A stretch of DNA of 64,000 nt from an uncultured Erythrobacter sp. (GCA_947488755.1 CANLAD010000001.1:1068247-1132246); one strand, 5' to 3'. Positions 43,406 through 52,973 are shown, numbered from the stretch's first letter. Notes: generated by a model not told the origin, from the letters alone. A program made the numbers and translations.

Positions 43406-43938
43406 AGGATCGGCTGCCCGGTGCCGACCAGTCGGTCACGGCACACAAATCCGATGTGCGAATACCGGCTGTCGAACCCATCCTTGTGCGGAGTGGCCGC
43501 GAAAACGCAGCCTTCGGGGACAGCGCCGACAGGCCCTTTGGTGAGTGGATCACCGTTTTTGGTCAGGGGTTTGAGCGATGCGATACGCTTGCCATTGACC
43601 ATGACGTCGCCGCCTTCGCGGGTCACGACGTCGCCCGGTATGCCGAACGCGATCTTCGCAAAAGCCTCTGGTTCATCACCGAAGTACTTCTTGGTGACCG
43701 GGTCATAGCCTGGATGGAAAATCACGTAATCGCCGCGCTTGGGGAAACCACCGCTCTCGACAAGGAAAGCCCAGTTGGGCAGCGAGTCCGTCGCATTAAT
43801 CATCAAGGCGTGGTTCTGGGACCATTCATCGAGCGCGCTGACCGCGCCGAACACACCGAAGAGCGCTACGAATGCGAGAAGCTTGCCCTTGGTTGAGAGA
43901 CGCTTGGTCTCAGGCCGCTGGGCCTTAGCGCGCGCCAT
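43402..43938 (-). CDS. S26-family signal peptidase of the transfer system
   Basis: 178 aa, one N-terminal helix and an S26 catalytic domain: the serine in DSLPNWAFL, RGDYVIFHP, and the lysine in AKIAFGIPGD. ATG at 43938 has a ggagg site eight bases upstream (an ATG at 43956 is possible). It probably processes the pilin or other transfer proteins. Confidence 0.85.
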   Translation of the reverse strand: MARAKAQRPETKRLSTKGKLLAFVALFGVFGAVSALDEWSQNHALMINATDSLPNWAFLVESGGFPKRGDYVIFHPGYDPVTKKYFGDEPEAFAKIAFGIPGDVVTREGGDVMVNGKRIASLKPLTKNGDPLTKGPVGAVPEGCVFAATPHKDGFDSRYSHIGFVCRDRLVGTGQPIL

Positions 43939-44479
43939 CGCCTTCGCCTCCCTCATTGGATGCCATGAAGGCCTGCATTTCGCCCTGGACCCGCGCGGCC
44001 TGAGATGGCCGAGAAGCACTCGGCGCCTGCGCGATCTGCGGGCGCGGGACTCTGGCGTAGACAGCCGCCTTCACGCTTTCGGTCACATCGGGAATATCCC
44101 CTCCGATAACGGCTTCATGAACCAGGATGACTTTGCCACTTTCAGACAGGCCAGCGACCGTCCGATCCAGTGTGGTCATGAAGATGCCGGTTTGCTGCGC
44201 TGCGGTCTGCTCATCGGCGCTCGAACGCGCCTGAGCCGTCAGATATTCGCTGATGATCGACTGCAACTGGAGTTGCACGAACTCTGGTTCGCCGGCATCA
44301 TCAGAGACAAGGTTCTTGGTGACCCACGCTCCCCAAATGAAGATCGCGATGGCAGCACCCAGCATGATGAATTCGCGCGGCGTCATTCCGACAAATCGAC
44401 GGATTTTGGCACGTGGCCGAGCACCCGTGCTGGGGTCTGGATCGAGTTGCATGCCAGCATTCTCGAACAGATCAGTCAT
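43925..44479 (-). CDS. trbI: F-type conjugation protein TrbI
   Basis: 184 aa, a single N-terminal membrane helix (PREFIMLGAAIAIFIWGAWV) followed by a helical periplasmic domain with LIVHEAV-like VILVHEAVI. Matches TrbI_Ftype. ATG at 44479 after a gggaggtg site. Confidence 0.8.
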   Translation of the reverse strand: MTDLFENAGMQLDPDPSTGARPRAKIRRFVGMTPREFIMLGAAIAIFIWGAWVTKNLVSDDAGEPEFVQLQLQSIISEYLTAQARSSADEQTAAQQTGIFMTTLDRTVAGLSESGKVILVHEAVIGGDIPDVTESVKAAVYARVPRPQIAQAPSASRPSQAARVQGEMQAFMASNEGGEGDGAR

Positions 44480-44816
44480 GGTCACCTCCCGTGACATCGA
44501 AGGCAGCGCGAAAACTCGCGCGGCGGAAAAAAGCGATGAAACCAAAAGAGAGGCCGAGGACGGCGCAGATGATCGAGTGAAACTGCGCTCTTCGCGCCAC
44601 ATCCGCTTCGAGATAGCGCGAAGTGAGATTGTCGAGCTGCAGCATTGTGCCGGGCAGTGTGAAGCTGCCGAGCAGCCAGAAGAAGAGCGTCGCGACGCCG
44701 AGCGTTGCCATCACGCTCGTCGCAAGCCAACCAGCAAGCCGGAGACCCACAAGCAGCGCGTCTTGCCTGCGTTCTTGGTGGCCTGCGCGGGTCTTTGTAT
44801 GAGACAGGGAGTTCAT
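44472..44816 (-). CDS. Small membrane protein between TraC and TrbI
   Basis: 114 aa with two membrane helices (LATSVMATLGVATLFFWLLG; FHSIICAVLGLSFGFIAFF). Overlaps traC by four bases and trbI by eight. Family not recognised; position conserved in transfer operons of this type is possible. Confidence 0.65.
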   Translation of the reverse strand: MNSLSHTKTRAGHQERRQDALLVGLRLAGWLATSVMATLGVATLFFWLLGSFTLPGTMLQLDNLTSRYLEADVARRAQFHSIICAVLGLSFGFIAFFRRASFRAAFDVTGGDHD

Positions 44817-47368
44817 TCCGCAGCCTCCCGCAGAGGTGCCACATCAGGGAAGGCGACCGCTTCGATGGCCTCCTGCATGGTGCAGCCGCAGTGCACGAGG
44901 TCCTCGATCTCGGCGAAGACGTCGGGACTCGACGAATAAAGCGTCCCTGAAAACCGATCGAGTACGAGGCGACCAACGCTTTCAGTATCGGGCCCGCGGA
45001 TAAAGATATCCGAATAGTCGATCCCGTTGCGCTTGAGGCTTCGCAGCAAAGCCTCGGTCATCCCGTCCATCTCGAAGCGATCCGAGTTCCGGAAGTCAGA
45101 AATCGTCTCGCCCTTTTGCTGGAGGATCAGGAACCAGTCGGAGTTTTCAAGCGCCGCGCGCGAACCCTCCGACTTGTAATAATCGTGGATCGATTGGGTC
45201 GCGGTGATGAGCGAGCCGCCATATTTGCGGCAGGTGCGCGAATAGGTCTCGACGAAGTCGGCCATCGCCCCGCCCTTCAGCATCTGCCAGGCTTCATCGA
45301 TGATGAGCGGTTTCGGGATCGCGCGGTCCATTCGGCGCATGACCTGCGAAGCGATGAACATGATCGAGGTCAGAACAACGCCGCGCAGTTCCTCGCGCGT
45401 CGCAAGATCCGAGAGTTCGAACACAGTGAGATCGGCCGAAAGATCGAGGTTAGCTTCACCTAGAAAAAACCGACCGAATGTGCCGCTCGCAGCAAATGGC
45501 AGAAGCGAGGTCGCAAGATCGTAAGCGTAAGGGTGTTCGGCCCCTTTGAGCGCGTCGATCACATAATCGACCGTGCCGTCACGGCCGTGGGCGTCCCAGA
45601 CCAAATTGACCGCCTGATCGATCAACCCGCGCTCGGTGTCGTTCAATCGCGTTTCATTCCGCGCCATCTGCGAAATGATCGATTTGAGCATGGCGAGGCA
45701 ATCGACGAGGTAATCGTCATCGCCGTCCGCAAGTTTTTCGTCGATCATGCGGAAGGGATTAATTGAGATGCCCGAGGACAGTTTGAACTCGGTGAAAGTG
45801 CCGCCAAGCGCCTTGGCCATATGTTCAAAGCTGCGCCCATCATCGATGACGATGGTCTTGGCCCCGACCCCGGCAAAGCTCGCGGTCAGGTCTTGGAGCA
45901 GCACCGATTTGCCTGAACCTGACTTGCCCGCAATCGCGACATTGTGGTTGCCGGCCGAATTCTGGAACGGCGACCAGAATTGCGGCTGTCCTCGCCTTCC
46001 GATGAACAGGCAATGCGGGATGTTGCCGCCAACATACTCGCCCTGGATCGGCGCAATCGCGGCCACATTCGCTGAGCGCATCGTCTTGAGCCGCTTCATG
46101 CGTTTCAGATCACGGTCGAGCCCATCCGCGACCATCAGCGGAAAATGCGACATGAAAGCCGGAAGCTGGATATGAGTCTCATCGATGAGATCCCACCCGC
46201 TCGCCTTGTAAAGCGCCTTCAGCGTGCGTTCGCAGGGCTCTCCCCTTCCCTTCGGAGACAGGATCGTTACTGCATAATAGCATTGGATGAGCTTCTCGCC
46301 CTGCTTGACGCGGTCCTGGACAAACTCCCATTCGCTCGCTTCGGTGCGCAGCTTGGGGACGAGCTTTACGCCCTTACCTTCCGCAAGCGAGCTAGTGCGC
46401 GCGAACTTGTAGCCCGCTTTGCCTTCGGAGGATTCCTGGCTCGGGATGATGCCGCAAACGGTCTGCAAGACAGGGCACGGCAGGCTGAGCTTGGGATTGA
46501 AGATATCGCCGATCATCTTCTGAGTATCCCAAGGAGCCCAGCGATCGGGGAAATTGCGCACAGCCATCGTGCGAATATCAAAACGCTCCGGCACGAAATC
46601 CTTCATTTCCGGCACGCCTTTGACGCTCGCCCCAGTAGGGCGCAGCGATTGCGCCTGAAGGATCACGCGATCCTTTTCGACGTGGGTCACGAGGTCGCGC
46701 CGAACGCATTGCTCGTTAATCGGATCAAACCGATTGTAGCCGGGCACCTCGTCGCCCGCCCCTGTTGAAGGCGCGAGCATTTCATCGAAGAAACGAATGA
46801 GATCGGTCGGCTCATATTCCTTGACCGGGATATCGATCGATTCCAGCGCCGAGATAATGCCATCGCGCATGGTCAGCAGCTCTTCGCTCGTAAGCGATGA
46901 TCCATCCGTAACCCCGACCGACATGATGACCCGAAAATTGCGCACGAAGAACGGGCCGTCGCTAGCGAGTGTGGACCACGCGCCGCCCGTAAGCTTGTCG
47001 AGCCGGTGGCGAGCAAGGGTCTGAAACACGCCAGAAGCTTTGAAACGCGGCAACGCCCAGGCCTGCAGCTTCTTGGCAACGCGCGGACTTGCATAGTTTG
47101 TCACGCTGAACTTGGTTCCGGGCAACAGGATATCGGAGAAGATAGAGCCGATCATGTCGCTGACGCGATCGTTCGCACCGACCAAGGGAGCGAGCTCAAG
47201 AATGAAACCCTTGGAGCGGACCTGATGGAAGATCCGCCTGTTCTCATCGAAGGAACGATAGCCGAGATAATGCGAGAGCATCGGTGTCGCCGCTGGCTGT
47301 GCATTTTGCTCCGGTTTGCGGCTGTCTCCCACGACGAGATCGACAATGTTGCTGAGGACGTTGCCCAT
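44813..47368 (-). CDS. traC: Type IV secretion ATPase TraC
   Basis: 851 aa VirB4-class ATPase that powers pilus assembly. Walker A GKSGSGKS lies at about residue 480 and Walker B PLIIDEAWQM near 690. The N-terminal TraC/VirB4 domain includes ISVGVTDGS-like VIMSVGVTDGS. Full length. Confidence 0.94.
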   Translation of the reverse strand: MGNVLSNIVDLVVGDSRKPEQNAQPAATPMLSHYLGYRSFDENRRIFHQVRSKGFILELAPLVGANDRVSDMIGSIFSDILLPGTKFSVTNYASPRVAKKLQAWALPRFKASGVFQTLARHRLDKLTGGAWSTLASDGPFFVRNFRVIMSVGVTDGSSLTSEELLTMRDGIISALESIDIPVKEYEPTDLIRFFDEMLAPSTGAGDEVPGYNRFDPINEQCVRRDLVTHVEKDRVILQAQSLRPTGASVKGVPEMKDFVPERFDIRTMAVRNFPDRWAPWDTQKMIGDIFNPKLSLPCPVLQTVCGIIPSQESSEGKAGYKFARTSSLAEGKGVKLVPKLRTEASEWEFVQDRVKQGEKLIQCYYAVTILSPKGRGEPCERTLKALYKASGWDLIDETHIQLPAFMSHFPLMVADGLDRDLKRMKRLKTMRSANVAAIAPIQGEYVGGNIPHCLFIGRRGQPQFWSPFQNSAGNHNVAIAGKSGSGKSVLLQDLTASFAGVGAKTIVIDDGRSFEHMAKALGGTFTEFKLSSGISINPFRMIDEKLADGDDDYLVDCLAMLKSIISQMARNETRLNDTERGLIDQAVNLVWDAHGRDGTVDYVIDALKGAEHPYAYDLATSLLPFAASGTFGRFFLGEANLDLSADLTVFELSDLATREELRGVVLTSIMFIASQVMRRMDRAIPKPLIIDEAWQMLKGGAMADFVETYSRTCRKYGGSLITATQSIHDYYKSEGSRAALENSDWFLILQQKGETISDFRNSDRFEMDGMTEALLRSLKRNGIDYSDIFIRGPDTESVGRLVLDRFSGTLYSSSPDVFAEIEDLVHCGCTMQEAIEAVAFPDVAPLREAAE

Positions 47369-47374
47369 CGCGCT

Positions 47375-48031
47375 TTACTCCACGGTGCCTGGAAAGGAGG
47401 CGGCCTCTCGGCGTGCCTGCTGCTGAGCGGACAGGCGCTCTTTCACCTCGTCCTCGATCTCCTCGATGGGATTGGGGCGGTCGGCAGCAGCCACCTGCGC
47501 GGTAACTTCGTCGCCTGCTGGAGGAAGCCCTGCACTCAAGACTCCGGGAGCGATGGCCAGAAACGGAGGCGCGCTTTCAGCAGCCGCCAAGAGACCGCGA
47601 TTGCGCGAAGGCTGAGCGCCGCGTTGGGCCATCGCATCCATCGCATCCCCGCGCCCCGGCAAGCCCGCTTGTGTGCGAACCACGCGTCGAGCGTGAGACG
47701 TTCCCGATCCGTCGGTATAGGCGGGGAATACGACGGACAGCTCATAACTCGGCGCAGGACGCGACACCGCCGGAGCATTCGCAGCAGCGATGATGTGAAC
47801 GGGCGTGTCGATGCCATCGTCCATCTGGTAGGTGCCAGCAGAATTAAGCAGATCGGTTGAGCTCGTTTCTTCAATCCTTGCGAGCGCGTTATCATCGATA
47901 ACCGTCGAGGGCGCGCAAACACCGTCCGGAGCGTCACATCGGAAGCTGCCGTTGATGTTCGTCCCGAAGGTCGTGCAACCTCCAAGAGCTGCGGCGAGCG
48001 CTGCAAGCGCGACAGGCGGCTTCATCGTCAT
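47375..48031 (-). CDS. traV: Conjugal transfer lipoprotein TraV
   Basis: 218 aa. A lipobox (ALGGC, Cys18 or so) is followed by FGTNINGSFRC and VCAPS, the short conserved head of TraV; the rest is Pro/Ala-rich and variable. It forms the outer-membrane ring with TraK and TraB. Start overlaps the DsbC-like stop. Confidence 0.85.
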   Translation of the reverse strand: MTMKPPVALAALAAALGGCTTFGTNINGSFRCDAPDGVCAPSTVIDDNALARIEETSSTDLLNSAGTYQMDDGIDTPVHIIAAANAPAVSRPAPSYELSVVFPAYTDGSGTSHARRVVRTQAGLPGRGDAMDAMAQRGAQPSRNRGLLAAAESAPPFLAIAPGVLSAGLPPAGDEVTAQVAAADRPNPIEEIEDEVKERLSAQQQARREAASFPGTVE

Positions 48032-48867
48032 GAGGCATTCCCTTTGATCCAGTTTTCGAGGAATTCGCGCGGGCGGTAGCCGTGAACCACAGCGCCATCC
48101 TCGCGAACGATGACCGGGGTGCCGGTGAAACCGTGTTTGCGTGCAAACGCTTCATTGGCATCGAGGCCCGAAGTGTCGCAGTCGCCGCCTGTCGTGATCG
48201 ACCCGCCGTCATAGGCTTGGTTCACCGCGCGCTTTTTGTCGGGCGAGCAGATCACCGCTTCGGAAATCGGGCGGGTACCAAGGACTGAGATCGGGCGCTC
48301 GACCACCTTCACATCAAGCGTTTCAAGCGTTTCGTGGAGACGCTTGCAGTACCCGCATCGAAAATCGCTGAAGACGGTCAGGGTTTTGGAGCCTCGCCCC
48401 AACGTAACCGCGCCGTTCTTCGGCAAAGCTCCAAGCGCAGCTGGATCAACTTGCGCATCGATCGTGGGAGCGGCACCCTTTGGCTGAGCACCTGGTCGAC
48501 CAGGCGGTGCAGGCGCATTGTCAGCAGCGCCCCCTCCCCCGACAAGCATATCAGGGTTCATTTCGAGGAGGCGCGCGGCGGTCAGGTCCTGCTTGGTTTC
48601 CATGTCATAGACACGGCCGATGATGAGATATCGTGCGCCTTCGTCGACATAGAACAGGTTCTGCTTGGCCTGGACCTCGCAGACGCCATCAATTCTCGCG
48701 CAATCAACCGCCGTGATCTCGGTTTTGGGCAGCCTATCGGCGAGCGCTTTGGCAACGGTGCTGTCAGCCGGGGAAACAAGAGCAGCGGCGGCGACCGCAA
48801 CGCCGCTTCCTGCGGCAAGGGTTGCGATACCGCCGGTCACTTTGGCCAGGGGCGTATACTTCTTCAT
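48028..48867 (-). CDS. DsbC-like periplasmic disulfide isomerase
   Basis: 279 aa, N-terminal anchor or signal (ATLAAGSGVAVAAAAL), a DsbC_N-like dimerisation part, a linker, and a thioredoxin fold with active site FRCGYCKR. It would fold the cysteine-rich TraN and TraU. Good gaggagg ribosome site. Confidence 0.9.
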   Translation of the reverse strand: MKKYTPLAKVTGGIATLAAGSGVAVAAAALVSPADSTVAKALADRLPKTEITAVDCARIDGVCEVQAKQNLFYVDEGARYLIIGRVYDMETKQDLTAARLLEMNPDMLVGGGGAADNAPAPPGRPGAQPKGAAPTIDAQVDPAALGALPKNGAVTLGRGSKTLTVFSDFRCGYCKRLHETLETLDVKVVERPISVLGTRPISEAVICSPDKKRAVNQAYDGGSITTGGDCDTSGLDANEAFARKHGFTGTPVIVREDGAVVHGYRPREFLENWIKGNAS

Positions 48868-48881
48868 ACCATTACTCCTCC

Positions 48882-50171
48882 TCAGTTTCGGATGAACGTG
48901 CCGTCGAGGAAAACGACCTCGACCTCCGCCCCGGTCGGCATTTCGACCACCGGCTGATATTGTTCGGCTCGCTCGATCAGATATTCAGACAAGGTGTTGC
49001 CGGCATTGGCCGCGCCGCCGCCAATAGCCTGAATGCCCACATCCTCCGCCGAAGGCAGAACGGGTTCGTTGGCGATGCGCGGGATCTGATTGGCGCCTTG
49101 GAAGGCGTTGCCGACGCCGCCGAAGAGCCCGGCGATAAAGGCCTGCGTAGTCAATCCGCCTTCACGGCTGACGACCCGTCCGCGAACCCCGACTTTACCG
49201 CCAAAGGCGATGAAGCCTTTGACCTCGGAGACCGCGAAACGCCCGCCCGGCTGAGCGCAGGTCATGCGTTGGAGTTTGACATAGACCTTTTCGCTGGAGA
49301 GATCGCCATAAGCAGCGCCATTGACCATGCAGCCCTGGACGCGGGTGGCGAGGAGCTTTCCTTGCCCATAGACGGACCGTGCCGGACCCGTGACACGCAG
49401 AAGGACAGGTAGCGGATCGCTTTGGCTACGCGTGTTCGTGGTCGCATCAACACCGACCACCACGGTGGCCTTGGCGATTGAATTGGGCGGGAGATAATTG
49501 GGAGAGTCGGTATAAACGGCAGGTGAGTTCGAGGGATCGATGCGCGATGCTGTCCCACCCTCAGCCGCGAACGACACCATCTGGACATCATTGGAGCGGC
49601 GAGGAGGGGTTGGCGCCGCCGCAGCAGAGCCTTGGGCGGGGGGCACGCCCAAAGCCTGCGCGGCGGCGACTGGACCCGGCGCTGTTGGCCGAGCGTTCCC
49701 GCGCTGCACCTGTTGGCGCAGTTGCTGGTTCTCACGTTCATAAGCTTCGAGGACACGCTGACCGTCGCGCGCCATCTCAGCGTTGGCGCCTCTTAGCTGT
49801 TCGACTTCGCTCTTGAGCTCGGCCAATTGAGCGCCCTGGGCTTCGGTGCCTTTGACACGAGTGTCGAGCGTGTTGATCTCACCCTCGTACATCGCAACCC
49901 ACTCTTGATCGACACGCTGACGGTTCATCAAGGCATCGGTCGACACGGTTGTTTCCGTGCCATCAGCCATCGCCGCATCAATCGTGTCATCGGTGTCGAG
50001 GACATACATCGCGCCAGCGATCGCAATTACGCCTCCGAGTCCAAACATAAGCATCTTTTGACGCTTCTGCGTCTTCGAATTCTCGGCAATCGAGCCCGTC
50101 GCATCAAGAGTATCGTGCTGGTCGACTTCGGCCGCATCGAGGTTCTTTGGTTTGCGCTTCAGAAAATCCAT
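48882..50171 (-). CDS. traB: Conjugal transfer protein TraB (VirB10-like)
   Basis: 429 aa. One membrane helix (MLMFGLGGVIAIAGAMYVL), a coiled coil at about 90-150, a Pro/Ala linker, and a C-terminal VirB10-type barrel domain (LPVLLRVTGPARS; CMVNGAAYGDLSSEKVYV). It bridges inner and outer membranes. Confidence 0.93.
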   Translation of the reverse strand: MDFLKRKPKNLDAAEVDQHDTLDATGSIAENSKTQKRQKMLMFGLGGVIAIAGAMYVLDTDDTIDAAMADGTETTVSTDALMNRQRVDQEWVAMYEGEINTLDTRVKGTEAQGAQLAELKSEVEQLRGANAEMARDGQRVLEAYERENQQLRQQVQRGNARPTAPGPVAAAQALGVPPAQGSAAAAPTPPRRSNDVQMVSFAAEGGTASRIDPSNSPAVYTDSPNYLPPNSIAKATVVVGVDATTNTRSQSDPLPVLLRVTGPARSVYGQGKLLATRVQGCMVNGAAYGDLSSEKVYVKLQRMTCAQPGGRFAVSEVKGFIAFGGKVGVRGRVVSREGGLTTQAFIAGLFGGVGNAFQGANQIPRIANEPVLPSAEDVGIQAIGGGAANAGNTLSEYLIERAEQYQPVVEMPTGAEVEVVFLDGTFIRN

Positions 50172-50176
50172 GAGCT

Positions 50177-50977
50177 TTACCTTCCTGAGGGGACCACGAC
50201 GTAAGCAGCGGTGGCCTGCCCGCTTTCGAGGTTCGGATTGGAAATCGTCACAGCGATCGCCCCATCGCCAGCGATCAGCTGTTCATTGAGAACGAGCGGC
50301 GCGTCGCCCGTGTTTTCGATGCGGAGTACCTTCCCCGTCATCGTCGGGCTTCGATATTCCGTGACCAACTGGACCTTGAAGTCGCCGACATTCACCGGAG
50401 CGCGAGCCGCGTCGCTGATGTCGAAGCCCGTGACAGGACGCTGCTCGAACATCGCCCGGACAAGGCCCACAGCACGGTCTTCAAGAGGCGCAAAGGCCTG
50501 AAGCGTTTCAGCCGGAGGCTGCGGGTTCTCGACATCCGCATTCGCGACAAAAACCTGGAGAGCGCCCTCCCCACCTACCCGGCAATCAAACTTGTAGACG
50601 AAGCCCTTTTGGGTGGTGCCGAAGAACGAGATGTTCGGCTTGGAATAGCCCTGCGGGACAGAGAGATAGAGGTCGCCGCGCGTCGGCTCGTGCACGATGG
50701 AGAAGTCTTCGGTTGGCACGCCTGATTGGACACGCGAGACGGACACGAATTGGTCATCCTTCAACGCGATGCGCGTGAGATCAGACTTGGACGCCTGGCA
50801 GAGGACCTCGCCATTATCCACAGTGAGGATGTGTTCCTGGGCAGCAGCCGGAGCAACTGAAACGGTGAGCGAACCGGCAATTAACGCGCTCCCAGCAAGG
50901 CGGGTAAGCTGGCAATCGATCCGCGAAGCAAGAACAGCGCCAGTCGCGATCATAAGTGAAGAGACAAATAGGCTCAT
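50177..50977 (-). CDS. traK: Conjugal transfer protein TraK (VirB9-like)
   Basis: 266 aa secreted protein of the outer-membrane core. TraK/VirB9 features include HILTVDNGEVLCQASKSDL and DLYLSVPQGY. Overlaps traE by four bases. Confidence 0.88.
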   Translation of the reverse strand: MSLFVSSLMIATGAVLASRIDCQLTRLAGSALIAGSLTVSVAPAAAQEHILTVDNGEVLCQASKSDLTRIALKDDQFVSVSRVQSGVPTEDFSIVHEPTRGDLYLSVPQGYSKPNISFFGTTQKGFVYKFDCRVGGEGALQVFVANADVENPQPPAETLQAFAPLEDRAVGLVRAMFEQRPVTGFDISDAARAPVNVGDFKVQLVTEYRSPTMTGKVLRIENTGDAPLVLNEQLIAGDGAIAVTISNPNLESGQATAAYVVVPSGR

Positions 50978-51537
50978 TTGTCCTCTCCCTCTTTTACGAC
51001 CACGCCAAAGCCTTTGAGGCGAAGCGACACACCGGTGTATTTCCAGTGGAACTCGAAAATCTTGTGCTCGCGGCGGACATCGCGCGAGCCGACGATCGTG
51101 TGGAGCACGCCGCCGACCTGACTAGTGAGGGCTTCCGGATCGGTCTTGATCCAATCGATCGTGACGAACTGCGTGACCTGCGAGCCCTGTTGCTCCTGCA
51201 TGATTGTCATAAGATCGGCTTTGAGCGCGCCGCGCGATTCCGGCGCAGCTATCGCGACGATTCCATCGAGCCAATATTGCAGGGTTTCAGGAGAGCGATT
51301 GAGCGCAAGCTGCGCTGTGTCGCGGGTCACCGCCTCGAGATATTCGGGCGTAACGGCAGTCGAGCTGAGCGCCATCTTGCTGGGAAGGATCGGCTGCAGC
51401 ACGATCTCGCGGTCGCGGGTCGACGCTGCGGTGAACATGACCACGACCAAGATACCGAGGACAATGCAGATCAGCGCGAGGAGATTGCGTTGTTTAAGCG
51501 TCTTTTGCGACGCTTCATGAGCAAGAGATAATTCCAT
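50974..51537 (-). CDS. traE: Conjugal transfer protein TraE (VirB8-like)
   Basis: 187 aa. One N-terminal helix (LLALICIVLGILVVVMFT) then a periplasmic domain with YLEAVTRDTAQLALNRSPETLQ and FEFHWKYTG. Inner-membrane scaffold of the secretion channel. Confidence 0.9.
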   Translation of the reverse strand: MELSLAHEASQKTLKQRNLLALICIVLGILVVVMFTAASTRDREIVLQPILPSKMALSSTAVTPEYLEAVTRDTAQLALNRSPETLQYWLDGIVAIAAPESRGALKADLMTIMQEQQGSQVTQFVTIDWIKTDPEALTSQVGGVLHTIVGSRDVRREHKIFEFHWKYTGVSLRLKGFGVVVKEGEDK

Positions 51538-51538
51538 G

Positions 51539-51823
51539 TCAGCCCGCCATCACACGAAGATGAGAGGGCGGAGCGACCTTCAGACCAAAGAAACCACCTG
51601 GCAAATGCCAGTAGCCAAAATGCAGCACCCAATACATTGAACGCCCGGCTTTGAGTTTGCGATACCCAAACCACGCAGCGATGGCCAAGATAAGGCCGAT
51701 GACAATATGCTGTGCGAGAATTCCCCACGCGAAGGGAATAACCATCACGAGGAATTCATCGAGCGTCCAAAATCCGATTAACTCCGGATCATCAAGATGC
51801 TTTGGGATGGAATATTGGTCCAA
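51539..51823 (-). CDS. traL: Conjugal transfer protein TraL (VirB3-like)
   Basis: 94 aa with two adjacent membrane helices and the TraL start IPKHLDDPELIGFWTLDEF. Start is TTG at 51823, placed by a ggag ribosome site; no ATG fits. Confidence 0.9.
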   Translation of the reverse strand: MDQYSIPKHLDDPELIGFWTLDEFLVMVIPFAWGILAQHIVIGLILAIAAWFGYRKLKAGRSMYWVLHFGYWHLPGGFFGLKVAPPSHLRVMAG

Positions 51824-51908
51824 TGGTCAGCTCCGCCAAAAAAGGAGGTGGCCGTCATCTGAAAAGCAGACAGCGATGCACCCCCTCGATGAAGGTTCGA
51901 TCGCCAGA

Positions 51909-52241
51909 TCAGACCGTGCCGGTGATCGTCGAAGTGACGATCGGCACACCGGTGCCAGCACCAACGCCGACGCCGACCGGAATGGCAATCTGACCCATCG
52001 AAAAGCGGCCTGAGGCGAGCGCGACGATGCCGCCAGCAAGCGACAAGACGGTAATGATCTTACCGCCCGAACCCTCGAGGAAGTTCGTGAACGTCGTCAG
52101 CGCTGTATCGAAGGTAGTGTCGGTGCCGGCCAATGCAGCATCCACACCCAGGACGCTCATTCCGGCGACCGCGGCTGCGGCCACGGCGAGAGTCGAGCCG
52201 GCCTTCTTTAATTCCGGTTTTTTCAAAGCGTGTGTTTTCAT
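51909..52241 (-). CDS. traA: TraA-type conjugative pilin
   Basis: 110-aa propilin: a long leader ending near GVDAALAG, then a 65-residue mature part with two hydrophobic helices (ITVLSLAGGIVALASG; IAIPVGVGVGAGTGV). ATG at 52241 follows a gggaaag site. First gene of the operon. Confidence 0.85.
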   Translation of the reverse strand: MKTHALKKPELKKAGSTLAVAAAAVAGMSVLGVDAALAGTDTTFDTALTTFTNFLEGSGGKIITVLSLAGGIVALASGRFSMGQIAIPVGVGVGAGTGVPIVTSTITGTV

Positions 52242-52598
52242 TGTCTTTCCCTTCTGGTTTGACGAGAGACGCTGATGGCGTCGCAATCAAAAGGGCAATT
52301 TCGCGGGTCTTTTCTCAAGTGATTGATCGCAGCAACTTAGAATTAACTTGCCCGAATCACTGTTTTTGGACCCGGCTGGCACGAAATTCGTAACCAGGTG
52401 GCTTCACCGGCGTAGCCAAGTGGTGTCGTATTCAGACCCGGGCGGTCATGATTATCGACCCACGTGGGTATTATTTCTTGCCGCGTGGTTTGCGGGCATA
52501 ACCAGTCCGAAAATTTTTCGAGTCGGAAGGCTCGACCAGTGATGGGCTAAGTGCGACAGACGCTTCGGAAAGAACGATAAGACTGGAGGAACTCGCCA
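52242..52598. other. Divergent control region of the transfer operon
   Basis: About 360 bases without a gene, between the leftward pilin gene and a rightward small gene. It should carry the transfer-operon promoter and could hold the origin of transfer. I see one 12-base palindrome but no convincing nick-site motif. Confidence 0.5.
52458..52469. promoter_or_regulatory. Perfect palindrome ACCCACGTGGGT
   Basis: A 12-base perfect palindrome in the control region between the transfer operon and 52599, about 215 bases upstream of the pilin start. Candidate binding site for a dimeric regulator. Confidence 0.35.
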
Positions 52599-52946
52599 AT
52601 GGCCGCCGAGCCGAGCGTCAATCATAAGCTGATGGTCAGCAGAGAGGGTCTCGAGGTCATCGCGGAAGCCGTAAAAGCTCTGACCCTGCGAGAAGAGCGC
52701 TTTCAAAGACTTAGCGACGTCATTACGACCGCTCTGGAAACAGTGGAACCCGAGAGCGCAGCGCTGCCTGAAGGCTTCGGGGAAGACCCGCCACTGGGCG
52801 GCCCAATTCCTATCAATCTGAGGCTGGCCAAGCCTCTCAACGACGAGCTTGACATGTTTCGAGCCAGCTTGTGCCAGCGCGCGGGAGACCATTGCGGCGT
52901 GCGAGAAACGGTCATCTATTGCTCGATGCAGATCGCAAAAGGGTAA
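52599..52946 (+). CDS. Hypothetical protein, 115 aa
   Basis: Soluble, helix-rich, two cysteines near the end (LCQRAGDHC). A tggagga ribosome site supports the ATG. Not recognised. It diverges from the transfer operon and may be a regulator or accessory factor of it. Confidence 0.6.
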   Translation: MAAEPSVNHKLMVSREGLEVIAEAVKALTLREERFQRLSDVITTALETVEPESAALPEGFGEDPPLGGPIPINLRLAKPLNDELDMFRASLCQRAGDHCGVRETVIYCSMQIAKG

Positions 52947-52973
52947 ATTTTCTCTTGCCAAACCCTTGAAAAG

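Larger units (their letters stand above)
33518..52241 (-). mobile_element. F-type conjugative type IV secretion gene cluster
   Basis: Twenty minus-strand genes in F-plasmid order from pilin to TraG: TraA, L, E, K, B, DsbC, V, C, small membrane protein, TrbI, S26 peptidase, W, small protein, U, TrbC, N, small protein, F, H, G. Most neighbours overlap or nearly touch, so it is one long transcript. Relaxase TraI, coupling protein TraD and a clear origin of transfer are not in the window. Confidence 0.88.

Noticed and set aside
44950..45150. Extra genes opposite traC
   Set aside because: Plus-strand frames here are shadows of the 851-residue ATPase.
48882..49412. Plus-strand frame opposite traB
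   Set aside because: Shadow of the high-GC traB gene; no family resemblance.
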